64,000 bases of DNA, from assembly GCA_963724015.1 (NCBI GenBank), contig CAVRTM010000014.1:248001-312000 (forward strand). The letters run 5' to 3'. Source of the stretch: CAVRTM01 sp963724015 (GTDB lineage: Bacteria > Actinomycetota > Actinomycetes > Actinomycetales > Dermatophilaceae). Under the pieces are notes generated by a model. It saw nothing but the letters and a program-made list of their open reading frames with translations, did no database searches and was not told the origin of the DNA. The translations under genes were made by a program, and so were the position numbers. This document shows, piece by piece, positions 8,300 through 18,769 of the stretch (its first letter is position 1; every line of letters starts with the position of its first letter).

Positions 8300-11200
8300 A
8301 TGTCCTCCCTCCCCGCTCCGCGTGACTCGTTCGTCCACCTGCACGTGCACACCGAGTACTCCATGCTCGATGGTGCCGCCCGCATCGACGAGCTGTTCGA
8401 GAACGCGGCCCGGATGGGCATGCCGGCCCTCGCGACGACCGACCACGGCTACGTCTTCGGTGCCTACGAGTTCTGGAAGAAGTCCCAGAAGCACGGGGTC
8501 AAGCCGATCATCGGCGTCGAGGCCTACGTCACCCCGGGCACGCACCGCACCGACCGCACGCGGGTCAAGTTCGGCGACGGCGGTCGGGACGACGTGTCGG
8601 GCTCGGGTGCCTACACCCACATGACGCTGCTGGCGCGCAACAACAACGGCATGCACAACCTGTTCCGGATGTCCTCGCTGGCGTCCATGGAGGGCTACTA
8701 CTTCAAGCCGCGGATGGACCGCGAGCTGCTCTCGACCTACGGCGACGGCCTCATCGCCACGACCGGCTGCGCGTCGGGGGAGATCCAGACCCGCATCCGC
8801 CTCGGCCAGTACAAGGAGGCGGTGGCGGCGGCCGCGGAGTTCCGCGACATCTTCGGCGCCGAGAACTTCTACTGCGAGGTCATGGACCACGGCATCGACG
8901 TCGAGCGCCGGGCCATGAAGGACCTGCTGCGCCTCGCCAAGGACCTCGGGCTGCCGCTGCTCGCGACCAACGACCTGCACTACACCAAGGCCGAGGACGC
9001 CAAGGCCCACGCGGCGCTGCTGTGCGTGCAGTCCGGCTCGACCCTGATGGACCCGGGCCGGTTCAAGTTCGACGCCGACGAGTTCTACCTCAAGTCCCCC
9101 GAGCAGATGCGCCACCAGTGGCGCGAGCTGCCCGAGGCGTGCGACAACACGCTGCTCATCGCCGAGCGCTGCGACGTGTCCTTCACCGAGGGCGAGGGCC
9201 GGTTCATGCCGCGCTTCCCCTGCCCGGAGGGTGAGGACGAGACCTCCTGGTTCATCAAGGAGGTCGAGAAGGGCCTGCGCGACCGCTACCCGGGCGGCAT
9301 CCCCGACGCCGTCCGCCGCCAGGCCGAGTACGAGACCGAGGTCATCGTCGGCAAGGGCTACCCCGGCTACTTCCTCGTCGTCGCCGACTTCATCGGCTGG
9401 GCCAAGTCCCAGGGCATCCGCGTCGGCCCCGGCCGTGGTTCGGGTGCGGGCTCGATGGCCGCCTACGCGATGAAGATCACCGACCTCGACCCGCTGCAGC
9501 ACGGCCTGATCTTCGAGCGGTTCCTCAACCCCGAGCGCATGTCGATGCCCGACTTCGACGTCGACTTCGACGAGCGCCGCCGCGGCGAGGTGATCCGCTA
9601 CGTCAGCGACAAGTACGGCGAGGAGCGGGTCGCCCAGATCGTCACCTACGGCACGATCAAGGCCAAGCAGGCGGTCAAGGACGCCTCCCGGGTGATGGGC
9701 TTCCCCTTCGCGATGGGCGAGAAGCTCACCAAGGCGATGCCGCCGGCGATCATGGGCAAGGACATCCCGCTCAGCGGGATCTTCGACCCCAGCCACAAGC
9801 GCTACGCCGAGGCGATGGAGTTCCGCCAGGTCCACGACGAGGACCCCCAGGCCCAGGAGGTCGTCAAGACCGCGCTCGGCCTCGAGGGCCTGAAGCGCCA
9901 GTGGGGCGTCCACGCCGCCGGGGTCATCATGTCCAGCGAGCCGCTGCTGGACCTCATCCCGATCATGCGCCGCGAGCAGGACGGCCAGATCATCACCCAG
10001 TTCGACTACCCGAGCTGCGAGACGCTCGGCCTGGTCAAGATGGACTTCCTGGGCCTGCGCAACCTCACGATCCTGGACGACGCCCTGCTCAACGTCCGCA
10101 CCAACCGCGGTGAGGAGATCGACCTCGACGAGCTGAGCAAGACCCTGGACGACCCGGCGACCTACGAGCTGCTCGGGCGCGGCGACACCCTCGGGGTGTT
10201 CCAGTTCGACGGCGGCCCCATGCGGGCCCTGCTGCGGCTGATGAAGCCCGACAACTTCGAGGACATCTCGGCCGTCGGTGCCCTCTACCGCCCCGGCCCG
10301 ATGGGCGCCAACAGCCACACCAACTACGCGCTGCGCAAGAACAAGCAGCAGGAGGTCTCCTACCCCCACCCCGAGCTCGCAGAGGCCCTCGAGCCCACCC
10401 TCGGTACGACGTTCGGTCTGATCGTCTACCAGGAGCAGGTGATGGAGATCGCCCAGAAGCTCGCCGGCTACACGCTCGGCAAGGCCGACCTGCTGCGCCG
10501 CGCCATGGGCAAGAAGAAGCGCGAGGTGCTCGACGCCGAGTACGTCGGCTTCGAGGCCGGGATGGTGGCAGGCGGCTTCAGCCCGGCCGCGATCAAGGCG
10601 CTCTGGGACGTCCTGGTCCCGTTCTCGGACTACGCCTTCAACAAGGCCCACAGCGCCGCCTACGGCCTGGTGTCGTACTGGACGGCCTACCTCAAGGCCA
10701 ACTACCCGGCCGAGTACATGGCCGCGGTCCTCACCAGCGTGCGCGACGACAAGGACAAGTCCGCGCTCTACCTCAACGAGTGCCGGCGCATGGGCATCAA
10801 GGTGCTCCCGCCCGACGTCAACGAGTCCTCGGCCAACTTCACCGCGGTCGGCACCGACATCCGCTTCGGCCTGGCCGCGATCCGCAACGTCGGCGCCAAC
10901 GTCGTGGACGGCATCGTTGCGGCGCGCCAGGACAAGGGCCGCTACACCTCGTTCAAGGACTTCCTCAGCAAGGCCCCGGCCGTGGTCTGCAACAAGCGCA
11001 CCATCGAGTCGCTGGTCAAGGCCGGTGCGTTCGACGACCTGCAGCACACCCGGCAGGGCCTGGTCCGGGTGCACGAGGACTACGTCGACGCGTTCGTCGA
11101 CATCAAGCGCAAGGAGGCCATCGGCCAGGACTCGCTCTTCGGCGGGTTCGGCGACGACGCCGACGGTGGCGACTCGGTCGACTTCGCCGTCCTGCCGCAG

Positions 11201-11854
11201 ATCCCCACGATCGAGTGGGACAAGCAGACGCTGCTGGCCTTCGAGCGCGAGATGCTCGGGCTCTACGTCTCCGACCACCCGCTCTTCGGCATCGAGCACG
11301 TCCTGTCCCAGCACGCCGACACCTCGATCGCCGCGCTGACCGGCGACGACAGCAAGCCCGACGGCACCAACGTCACCGTGGCCGGGCTGATCACCGGACT
11401 GCAGATCAAGCGGACCAAGAAGGGTGACCTCTGGGCGATCGCGACCGTCGAGGACCTCGACGGCGCCATCGAGTGCCTGTTCTTCCCCTCGGCCTACATG
11501 ACCGTCTCCACGATGCTCAGCCACGACGTGGTCTGCGTGGTGCGCGGCCGGCTCAACCGGCGCGAGGAGACCCCGACGATCTTCGCCCAGGAGCTCACCC
11601 TCCCCGACATCAAGGAGGGCCCGCGCGGCCCGGTCGTGGTGTCCCTGCCGCTCACGCGGGCCACCAACGGGGTGGCCGAGCGGATCCGGACCGTCCTCGG
11701 CGAGCACCCCGGCGTCACCGAGGTGCACCTCAAGCTCACCCAGCCGGGGCGCTCGGTGATGATGCGGCTGGACGACTCGCTGCGCGTCACGGCCTCACCG
11801 GCGCTGTTCGGCGACCTCAAGGCGCTGCTCGGGCCGGCCTGCCTCAGCGGCTGA
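8300..11854 (+). CDS. dnaE: DNA polymerase III alpha subunit (DnaE1-type)
   Basis: Replicative C-family polymerase, 1184 aa, intact. The N-terminal PHP domain (FVHLHVHTEYSMLDGAARI, residues about 8-27) carries the metal-binding His residues of the proofreading exonuclease typical of actinobacterial DnaE1. The palm active site is near residue 417 (PDFDVDFDERRR). GRGSGAGSMAAYAMKI, the fingers, the helix-hairpin-helix region and a C-terminal OB fold (NVTVAGLITGLQ) follow. It is one of the longest stretches in the window with no frame break. A monocistronic unit is likely: convergent gene downstream, own promoter upstream. Confidence 0.98.
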   Translation: MSSLPAPRDSFVHLHVHTEYSMLDGAARIDELFENAARMGMPALATTDHGYVFGAYEFWKKSQKHGVKPIIGVEAYVTPGTHRTDRTRVKFGDGGRDDVSGSGAYTHMTLLARNNNGMHNLFRMSSLASMEGYYFKPRMDRELLSTYGDGLIATTGCASGEIQTRIRLGQYKEAVAAAAEFRDIFGAENFYCEVMDHGIDVERRAMKDLLRLAKDLGLPLLATNDLHYTKAEDAKAHAALLCVQSGSTLMDPGRFKFDADEFYLKSPEQMRHQWRELPEACDNTLLIAERCDVSFTEGEGRFMPRFPCPEGEDETSWFIKEVEKGLRDRYPGGIPDAVRRQAEYETEVIVGKGYPGYFLVVADFIGWAKSQGIRVGPGRGSGAGSMAAYAMKITDLDPLQHGLIFERFLNPERMSMPDFDVDFDERRRGEVIRYVSDKYGEERVAQIVTYGTIKAKQAVKDASRVMGFPFAMGEKLTKAMPPAIMGKDIPLSGIFDPSHKRYAEAMEFRQVHDEDPQAQEVVKTALGLEGLKRQWGVHAAGVIMSSEPLLDLIPIMRREQDGQIITQFDYPSCETLGLVKMDFLGLRNLTILDDALLNVRTNRGEEIDLDELSKTLDDPATYELLGRGDTLGVFQFDGGPMRALLRLMKPDNFEDISAVGALYRPGPMGANSHTNYALRKNKQQEVSYPHPELAEALEPTLGTTFGLIVYQEQVMEIAQKLAGYTLGKADLLRRAMGKKKREVLDAEYVGFEAGMVAGGFSPAAIKALWDVLVPFSDYAFNKAHSAAYGLVSYWTAYLKANYPAEYMAAVLTSVRDDKDKSALYLNECRRMGIKVLPPDVNESSANFTAVGTDIRFGLAAIRNVGANVVDGIVAARQDKGRYTSFKDFLSKAPAVVCNKRTIESLVKAGAFDDLQHTRQGLVRVHEDYVDAFVDIKRKEAIGQDSLFGGFGDDADGGDSVDFAVLPQIPTIEWDKQTLLAFEREMLGLYVSDHPLFGIEHVLSQHADTSIAALTGDDSKPDGTNVTVAGLITGLQIKRTKKGDLWAIATVEDLDGAIECLFFPSAYMTVSTMLSHDVVCVVRGRLNRREETPTIFAQELTLPDIKEGPRGPVVVSLPLTRATNGVAERIRTVLGEHPGVTEVHLKLTQPGRSVMMRLDDSLRVTASPALFGDLKALLGPACLSG

Positions 11855-11869
11855 GCGCCGGTCCCGCCC

Positions 11870-13104
11870 TCACGGCGGCGTCCGGACCCGCTCCGGGCGG
11901 AACCCCAGGCCCACCAGCCGGGCCGCGGCGCGCTGCGCCACCGGCTGCACGGCACGCCCCAGCAGCCGGAACGGAGCGGGAACGGCCGCGGGCACCCGGG
12001 CCAACGGCCCGCCGGGGTGGATCACGCGCCGGTGCAGCAGCAGCTGGATCGGCTGCATCAGCCGCACCGGCAGCTCACGCCGCCGCTGCACCCGGGCCAG
12101 GGCCTCATCGGGCACCGGCCCGCGGCGCAGGTCGCCGGCCAGCAGGTTCGCGGCGGCGATGGCGTCCTGCACCGCGTAGTTGACCCCGACCCCGAAGGCC
12201 GGCGACATCGCGTGGGCCGCGTCGCCGATGCACAGCAGCCCGGGGCGGTGCCACCGCCGCAGCCGGTTGACCTGCACCGACAGCAGCTTGACCTGGTCCC
12301 AGGAGTCGAGCGTGCCGACGGCGTCGCGCAGGACCGGGGCGGCGCGCACGAGGCGCTCGCGCAGGGCCGGCAGGCCGGCGGCCCGCATCCGGGCGAGGTC
12401 CCCCTTGGGGATCAGCATCCCGCCCTGGTAGTAGCTCGCCACGGTCGATCGTCAGGACCACGTCACCGCCGTCGAGGTAGGCCAGCGTGGTGGGCGGCGC
12501 CGGCTGCGGCTTGGGCAGGCGGAACCACAGCACGTCGATCGGGACCCCGAGCTCGCGCACCGCCAGGCCGGCCAGCGACCGGACCCGGGACGCGCGGCCG
12601 TCCGCTGCGACGGTCAGCTCGGCCGCCACCTCCAGCACGCCGTCGGGCGTGCTGGCGATCACGCCGCGGACCCGCCCGCGGTCCCAGCGCAGCCCGGTCA
12701 CCTCCGCCTCCATCACCAGGTGGAAGGTGGGGAAGCGCCGCGCCTCCGCCGCCAGGAAGTCCAGGAAGTCCCACTGCGGCATCAGCCCGAGGAAGGCGTA
12801 CGGCAGCCGCAGCGTGGAGAAGTCCACCAGGGTGATCCGGTGACCGGACACGACGACGTCCAGCCCCCGGATCTCGTTCTGCAGCAAGCGGCCGGAACCG
12901 GTCCATCAGGCCCAGCTCCCGGATGACCTCCAGCGTCGAGGGGTGGATGGTGTCGCCGCGGAAGTCGCGCAGGAAGTCGGCGTGCTTCTCCAGCACCACC
13001 ACGTCGACGCCGGCCCGCGCCAGCAGGTAGCCCAGCATCATCCCGCCGGGGCCGCCCCCGGCCACGACGCACCGGGTGGTCAGGGTCGAGGTACGCGGGG
13101 GCAT
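11870..13104 (-). CDS. FAD-dependent monooxygenase (UbiH/PHBH-like; two +1 breaks)
   Basis: Flavoprotein aromatic hydroxylase family; substrate unknown. The N-terminal Rossmann motif (CVVAGGGPGGMMLGYLLARAG) is followed by VVLEKH, RGDTIHPSTLEVIRELGL, VVAADGRASRVR-like text (TVAADGRASRVRSLAG) and the FAD-ribityl motif GLLCIGDAAHAMSPAFGVGVN. About 410 aa after repair. Breaks near 12892 and 12444 (minus strand) each remove one base, at CTT/CTG and GGC/GGG codons. The start ATG 13104 has GGAGGA just upstream. It is divergent from the S9A peptidase and convergent with dnaE. Confidence 0.9.
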
Positions 13105-13138
13105 GGGTCCTCCGGACACGGTCGCGGAACGCGGTAAC

Positions 13139-13144
13139 TAGGCT
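13139..13144 (+). promoter_or_regulatory. -10 box of a probable leaderless promoter (S9A peptidase)
   Basis: TAGGCT lies 6 nt before ATG 13151, with only GCACCC between them. There is no Shine-Dalgarno sequence. Confidence 0.5.
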
Positions 13145-13150
13145 GCACCC

Positions 13151-15254
13151 ATGTCTACCCCTCCGCGCGCCAAACGGGTCGAGCACGTCCGGGAGCACCA
13201 CGGCGACCGCGTCGTCGACCCCTACGAGTGGCTGCGCGACAAGGACGACCCCGAGGTCATCGCGCACCTCGAGGCGGAGAACGCGTGGGCCGAGGAGCGC
13301 ACCGCCCACCTCGAGCCGCTGCGCTCGGCGATCTTCGAGGAGATCCGCTCGCGCACCCAGGAGACCGACCTCAGCGTGCCGGCCGCCTACCGCGGGTGGT
13401 GGTACTACTCCCGCACCTTCGAGGGCAAGCAGTACCCCGCCCAGTGCCGGGTCCGCGTCGTGCCGGGGCAGGGCCGCCCCGTGCTGGAGGCCGGGATCGC
13501 GCCCGAGGGCGAGCAGGTGCTCCTCGACGGCAACGTGGAGGCGCAGGGGCAGGAGTTCTTCTCCCTCGGGGCCTTCGAGGTCGACCACGCCGGCGACCGC
13601 ATCGCCTACGCCGTCGACGTCGAGGGCGACGAGCGGTTCGCCCTGCGGATCAAGGACATCCAGACCGGCGAGGTCCTCGACGACGTCGGTGACCGACATC
13701 GGCTACGGCGTGGTGTGGTCGCTGGACGGCCGCTACGTCTTCTACACCCGGCTCGACGACTCGTGGCGCCCGTTCCAGGTCTGGCGGCACGAGGTCGGCA
13801 CTCCTGCCGAGGCCGACGTGCTGGTCTTCCAGGAGGACGACGCGCGCTTCTGGACCGGCCTGGGCTCCTCGCGCGACGACCGCTTCGTGGTCATCGCGAG
13901 CGGGTCCAAGCTGACCACCGAGATCCGCCTGCTCGACGCCGCGACCCCGCTGGAGCCGCCGCGCGTCGTGGCGCCCCGCCGCGAGGGCGTGGAGTACGAC
14001 GTCGAGCCCGCCGGCGACCGGCTGCTGATCACCCACAACGCCGACAACCCCGACTTCGACATCGCCCAGGCGCCGCTGGAGGCGACCGGCCCGGAGCAGT
14101 GGACCCCGTTCGTCGCGTCGCAGCCGGGGGAGCGGATCGTCGACGTCGAGGCGTTCGCCGGGCACGTGGTCGTGTCGTTGCGGCGCGAGGGGCTCACCGC
14201 CCTGCGGGTCCTGCCGCGCGACTCCTCACCGGCCGGCTTCGGGCCCGCCCGCGAGATCACCTTCGACGAGCCGCTCTACTCGGTGGGCACGGGCAACAAC
14301 CCCGAGTACGACGCGACGGCGCTGCAGGTGGTGTTCGAGTCGCTCGTGACCCCGCGCACCATCTCCGACTACGACGTGGCGACCGGCGAGCTGACCCTGC
14401 TCAAGCGCCAGCCGGTCCTCGGCGGCTACGACCCGGCGGCGTACGAGCAGCGACGTGAGTGGGCCACCGCGCCCGACGGGACGAGGGTGCCGATCTCGCT
14501 GGTCTACCGCCGCGGGACCGAGCCGGACGGCACCGCGCCCGGGCTGCTCTACGGCTACGGCGCCTACGAGATCACCTACGACCCGTACTTCTCCGTGGCC
14601 CGGCTCTCCCTGCTCGACCGCGGCTTCGTCTACGCGATGGCCCACGTCCGCGGCGGCGGCGAGATGGGCCGCCGCTGGTACGACGACGGCAAGATGGACC
14701 GCAAGGTCAACACGTTCACCGACTTCATCGCCTGCGCCGACCACCTCGTCGAGACCGGCTGGGTCGCGCCGGACCGGCTTGTCGCAGAGGGCGGTTCGGC
14801 CGGCGGACTGCTGATCGGGGCCGTGGTCAACATGGCGCCCGACCGGTTCCGCGCGGTGCACGCCGCGGTGCCGTTCGTCGACGCGCTGACCACGATCCTG
14901 GACCCGTCGCTGCCGCTGACCGTGCCGGAGTGGGAGGAGTGGGGCAACCCGCTGCAGGACCCCGAGGTCTACCGCTACATGCGCTCCTACACGCCGTACG
15001 AGAACGTCACGGCGCGCGAGTACCCCGCGATCCTCGCGACGACCAGCCTGAACGACACGCGGGTGCACTACGTCGAGCCGGCCAAGTGGGTCGCGCGGCT
15101 GCGCGAGACGGTGACCAACGACGAGGTCAAGCGCCCGATCCTGCTGCGCACCGAGATGGTGGCCGGCCACGGCGGCCGCAGCGGGCGGTACGACGCCTGG
15201 ACGCAGTACGCCTGGGAGCTCGCCTTCCTGATGGACCAGGTGGGGGTGCACTGA
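13151..15254 (+). CDS. ptrB: Oligopeptidase B-type S9A serine peptidase (one +1 break)
   Basis: Cytosolic serine oligopeptidase of the prolyl-oligopeptidase family, about 700 aa. The N-terminal half is a seven-bladed beta-propeller (WSLDGRYVFYTRLDD, VWRHEVGT); the C-terminal alpha/beta hydrolase has nucleophile motif EGGSAGGLLIG near residue 550, Asp in TTSLNDTRVHY and His in AGHGGRSGRYD, as in protease II. The upstream block HGDRVVDPYEWLRD is typical of the N-terminus. One break near 13687 (GTC/GTG doubled) separates the first third. The gene stands alone between divergent and convergent neighbours. Confidence 0.95.
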
Positions 15255-15269
15255 CCGCCGGTGACGGCC

Positions 15270-15295
15270 GGCACGGGCCCTCGCCCTCCCGTGCC
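15270..15295. terminator. Short hairpin between convergent S9A peptidase and rtcB
   Basis: GGCACGGG (15270-15277) pairs with CCCGTGCC (15288-15295) in the 63-bp gap between two convergent stops. A bidirectional terminator is plausible; the stem is only 8 bp. Confidence 0.4.
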
Positions 15296-15317
15296 CGCCG
15301 CCCACGGCCCGCCGTAC

Positions 15318-16488
15318 TCAGTCGCCCTTGACGTTGACGACCTGGCGCAGCGTGTGGCGGACCTCGACGAGGTCGGCCGCGTCGCGCATCACGACGTCGA
15401 TGTCCTTGTAGGCGCCGGGGATCTCGTCCACGAAGGCGTCGGTGTCGCGGTACTCGATGCCGCCCATGGCCGCGCGCAGGTCGTCCTGGGTGAACGTCCG
15501 ACGCGCCGCGGCACGGCTGTACTGCCGCCCGGCGCCGTGGGGTGCGGAGCTCAGCGCCACGGCGTTGCCCCTGCCGACCACGACGTAGGACCGCGTGCCC
15601 ATGCTGCCCGGGATGAGCCCGGGCACCCCCGCTGCGGCGTCGATGGCGCCCTTGCGCGAGAGCCACACGTCCTTGCCGAAGTGCCGCTCGCGTGCGGTGT
15701 AGTTGTGGTGGCAGTTGACCGTCTCGCTGGCCACGACCTGCTGCCCGACCCACTTCTCGACGCAGGCCACCAGGCGGTCCATCATCTCCTCGCGGTTGAG
15801 CAGGGCGAAGTGCTGGGCCCACCCGAGGTCGCGCAGGTACGCCGCGAACTCCTCGGTGCCCTCCACGAGGTAGGCCAGGTCGCGCTCGGGCAGCGCGATC
15901 CACCACTGCCCGGCCAGCCGGCGCGCCACCTCGATGTGGTGCTGCGCGATCTTGTTGCCGACGCCTCGCGAGCCCGAGTGCAGGAACAGCCAGACCCGGT
16001 CCTCCTCGTCCAGGCTGATCTCGATGAAGTGGTTGCCCGAGCCGAGCGTGCCCAGCTGCAGCCGCCAGGTCCGCGCGTACCGGTCGGGGTCGACGCCCGC
16101 CTCCTGGGCCCGGTGCTCCAGGTCCGCGACCCGCGACGAGGTGTGGTCGCGGCTGACCGTGCGGTTGTAGCGGCCCGCCGAGAGCGGCACCGCGTCCTCG
16201 ATCGCCACCCGTACGGCGCGCCGGTCGGCCGGCAGGTCCCGCGCGGTGAGCTGGGTGCGCAGGGCGACCATGCCGCAGCCGATGTCGACCCCCACGGCGG
16301 CGGGGATGATCGCGCCGAGCGTGGGGATGACGCTGCCGACGGTCGCCCCCTTGCCCAGGTGGGCGTCGCGGCATCAGGGCGACGTGGGGGTAGATGAACG
16401 GCATCCGGGAGGTGTTGAGGGCCTGCTCACGGGTCGCGGGGTCGAGGATGGAGGCCCAGCTCCTCAGCCGCGGGCTGATCTGCTCCAT
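15318..16488 (-). CDS. rtcB: RtcB-family RNA ligase (one +1 break)
   Basis: GTP- and Mn-dependent ligase joining 2',3'-cyclic phosphate or 3'-phosphate ends to 5'-OH RNA. Metal and guanylate motifs are visible: GVDIGCGMVAL (Asp and Cys), LGSGNHFIE, LFLHSGSRGVGNK, VNCHHNYTARE, and SAPHGAGR, whose His would carry GMP. About 389 aa, the short bacterial form. The N-terminus (MEQISPRLRSWASILD, then MPFIYPHVALMPDAHLGKG) is separated by one extra base near 16371. The start ATG 16488 has GGAGGAG upstream. No rtcA or release-factor (prfH) neighbour is present. Confidence 0.95.
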
Positions 16489-16561
16489 GGTGTGCTCCTC
16501 CGGTCGGCCGGCCACGCTAGCCGCCGGCGTGCGGCGCCACCACACGATTTGCCGTGCGCCC

Positions 16562-17338
16562 TCAGGTGCGCAGCTGCCCCCGGGCGACGAGCTCCAGGGT
16601 GGCCAGCACCGCGACCGACTGCACGAGCAGCAGGCCGACGAGCACCAGCAGCTGGACCGCGGCCGCCTGCAGCGGGGAGGCGCCGCCGAGCAGCATCCCG
16701 ACGAACGCCCCCGGCAGGGTGACCAGGCCGACGGTCCGCGTCTGGTCCAGCCCCGGCAGCAGCGCCAGGGCCGCGTCGTCGCGGGCGACCAGGAGGGCGG
16801 CGTCCCGGTCGAGCAGGCCGATCGACAGCGCCGCCTCGTACTCACCCCGCCGGGTCCGCAGGGCGTCCAGCGACCGGCGCCCGGAGATGGTGGTGGCGGT
16901 CATCGCCCCGCCGATGAGGATGCCGACGACGGGCACGACCGCGATCGTCTGGCGGGGGACCAGCCCGCTCAGCACGAGGCCGGCCGAGACGGGCACCGCG
17001 GCGCCGACCACCGGCACGAAGGCCCACCACCACGGCCCGTCCCGCACCAGCCGGCGCCCGGCGGTGACCGAGGCGACGGTCAGCATCACCGCGACGAAGG
17101 CCAGCGTCAGCACCCAGGACCGCAGGACCGCGGCGATGACGAGGCCGACCACCGTGAGCTGGACCGTGGCCCGCACGGCGGCGACGATGTCGTCGCGGGC
17201 GTGCCCGAGGCGGCCCCAGTGGTTCAGCGCCGCGGCCAGCCCGGCGCAGACGACCACGACGACCGCGAGGCGGACGAGGCCCCCCGTGCCCTCGACGCTG
17301 ACGAGCGCGACCGAGGGCACGGCGGTGGCTGAGGTCAC
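16562..17338 (-). CDS. FetB/UPF0014-family membrane protein (ABC permease-like)
   Basis: Intact, 258 aa, with about seven hydrophobic segments. It matches the UPF0014 family (E. coli FetB, the permease of a putative iron exporter with ATPase FetA), including VRATVQLTVVGLVIAAVL, the GxxIGGAMTATTISGRR block and VGLVTLPGAFVGMLLGGASP. No ATP-binding partner is adjacent: the neighbours are rtcB (convergent direction, same strand) and hisD (divergent). The substrate is not inferable from the sequence. Confidence 0.88.
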   Translation of the reverse strand: MTSATAVPSVALVSVEGTGGLVRLAVVVVVCAGLAAALNHWGRLGHARDDIVAAVRATVQLTVVGLVIAAVLRSWVLTLAFVAVMLTVASVTAGRRLVRDGPWWWAFVPVVGAAVPVSAGLVLSGLVPRQTIAVVPVVGILIGGAMTATTISGRRSLDALRTRRGEYEAALSIGLLDRDAALLVARDDAALALLPGLDQTRTVGLVTLPGAFVGMLLGGASPLQAAAVQLLVLVGLLLVQSVAVLATLELVARGQLRT

Positions 17339-17392
17339 GCCGCATTATCGGCATGGAGCCCGGCGGCGGCGGGAGCGCCCCGCGGGACGACC

Positions 17393-17398
17393 TAAACT
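17393..17398 (+). promoter_or_regulatory. -10 box of a probable leaderless his-operon promoter
   Basis: TAAACT lies 6 nt before GTG 17405 and 9 nt before ATG 17408. The G-run between is too close to act as a normal Shine-Dalgarno. It would drive hisD and the downstream his genes. Confidence 0.5.
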
Positions 17399-17407
17399 GG
17401 GGGGGTG

Positions 17408-18769
17408 ATGCCCACGATCGACCTGCGTGGCCGTGCGCTCGACGCGCGCTCGCTGCGACAGGCCCTGCCCAGAGCCGAGTACGACGTCGAGGCGGCCCTC
17501 GACGCGGTGCGTCCCATCTGCGAGGACGTGCAGCATCGCGGCGCCGAGGCGCTGCGCGAGCTCAGCGAGCGCTTCGACGGCGTCCGCCCCGCGCAGCTGC
17601 GGGTGCCGGCCGAGGTGCTGGCGGCGGCGCTGGACGGCCTCGACCCCGACATCCGCGCCGCCCTGGAGGAGTCCGCCCGCCGCGCGCGGCTCGTGCACGA
17701 GGACCAGCGCCGCACCGACAGCACGACGCAGGTCGTCCCCGGCGGCACCGTCACCGAGCGCTGGGTGCCCGTCGACCGGGTCGGCCTCTACGTCCCCGGC
17801 GGCGTCGCCGTCCTGGCCAGCAGCGTCATCATGAACGTCGTCCCCGCCCAGGCCGCCCGGGTGCCCTCGCTGGCCGTCGCCAGCCCGCCCCAGCGCGACA
17901 ACCAGGGGATCTTCGCCGGCTACCCGCACCCGACCGTCCTCGCCGCGTGCGCCCTGCTCGGCGTCGACGAGGTCTACGCCGTCGGCGGAGCGCAGGCGAT
18001 CGCGATGTTCGCCTACGGCGCCAGCGAGACCGGCGCCGACGGCACGCCCGGCGCCGGCGAGGTCGTCTGCGAGCCGGTCAACCTGGTCACCGGGCCGGGC
18101 AACATCTACGTCGTCGCCGCCAAGCGGCTGCTCAAGGGCCTGATCGGCATCGACTCCGAGGCGGGCCCGACCGAGATCGCGATCCTGGCCGACGACAGCG
18201 CCGACCCCGGCCACCTGGCCGCCGACCTCATCAGCCAGTCCGAGCACGACGTCCTCGCGGCCTCGGTCCTGGTCACCGACAGCGAGCCGCTGGCCGACGC
18301 GGTCCAGCAGGCGCTGGAGACGCGGGTCGCGGCCACCAAGCACCACGAGCGCATCCGCACCTCCCTGACGGCGCGGCAGTCCGGCATCGTCCTGGTCGAC
18401 GACGTCGACGCCGGCCTCGACCGTCGTCAACGCCTACGCCGCCGAGCACCTCGAGATCCAGACGCGCGACGCGGCCGCGGTCGCGGCGCGGGTGACGCAA
18501 CGGCGGCGCCGTCTTCGTCGGGCCGTTCTCCCCGGTCAGCCTCGGCGACTACTGCGCCGGCTCCAACCACGTGCTGCCCACCGGCGGCTGCGCCCTGCCA
18601 CAGCAGCGGCCTGTCGGTGCAGTCGTTCCTGCGCGGCATCCACGTCGTCGCGTACGACGAGGCCGCGCTGCGCGACGTCGCGCGCCACGTCGTCACCCTG
18701 GCCGAGGCCGAGGACCTGCCCGCCCACGGCGAGGCGGTCACCGCCCGCTTCGGCGGCGACGCCTCGTGA
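17408..18769 (+). CDS. hisD: Histidinol dehydrogenase (three +1 breaks)
   Basis: Last two steps of histidine synthesis: histidinol to histidine with two NAD and Zn. Conserved blocks: VGLYVPGGVAVLASSVIMN, VDEVYAVGGAQAIAMFAYG, VTGPGNIYVVAAKRLL, IDSEAGPTEIAILAD, DLISQSEHDVLA (zinc/catalytic region), then VVNAYAAEHLEIQ, FVGPFSPVSLGDYCAGSNH and HSSGLSVQSFLRG. Breaks near 18421 (CTC/CTG), 18503 (ACG/ACC) and 18601 (CTG/CTC) cancel, so start and stop share a frame. About 452 aa. GTG 17405 is an alternative start. The stop overlaps hisC. Confidence 0.96.
   Translation: MPTIDLRGRALDARSLRQALPRAEYDVEAALDAVRPICEDVQHRGAEALRELSERFDGVRPAQLRVPAEVLAAALDGLDPDIRAALEESARRARLVHEDQRRTDSTTQVVPGGTVTERWVPVDRVGLYVPGGVAVLASSVIMNVVPAQAARVPSLAVASPPQRDNQGIFAGYPHPTVLAACALLGVDEVYAVGGAQAIAMFAYGASETGADGTPGAGEVVCEPVNLVTGPGNIYVVAAKRLLKGLIGIDSEAGPTEIAILADDSADPGHLAADLISQSEHDVLAASVLVTDSEPLADAVQQALETRVAATKHHERIRTSLTARQSGIVLVDDVDAGLDRRQRLRRRAPRDPDARRGRGRGAGDATAAPSSSGRSPRSASATTAPAPTTCCPPAAAPCHSSGLSVQSFLRGIHVVAYDEAALRDVARHVVTLAEAEDLPAHGEAVTARFGGDAS

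Noticed and set aside
8285..11728. 1147-codon open frame antisense to dnaE
   Set aside because: High-GC codon bias opens the complementary frame; the product is His/Val/Gly/Leu-rich with no recognisable domain, and the + strand frame is an unmistakable DnaE.
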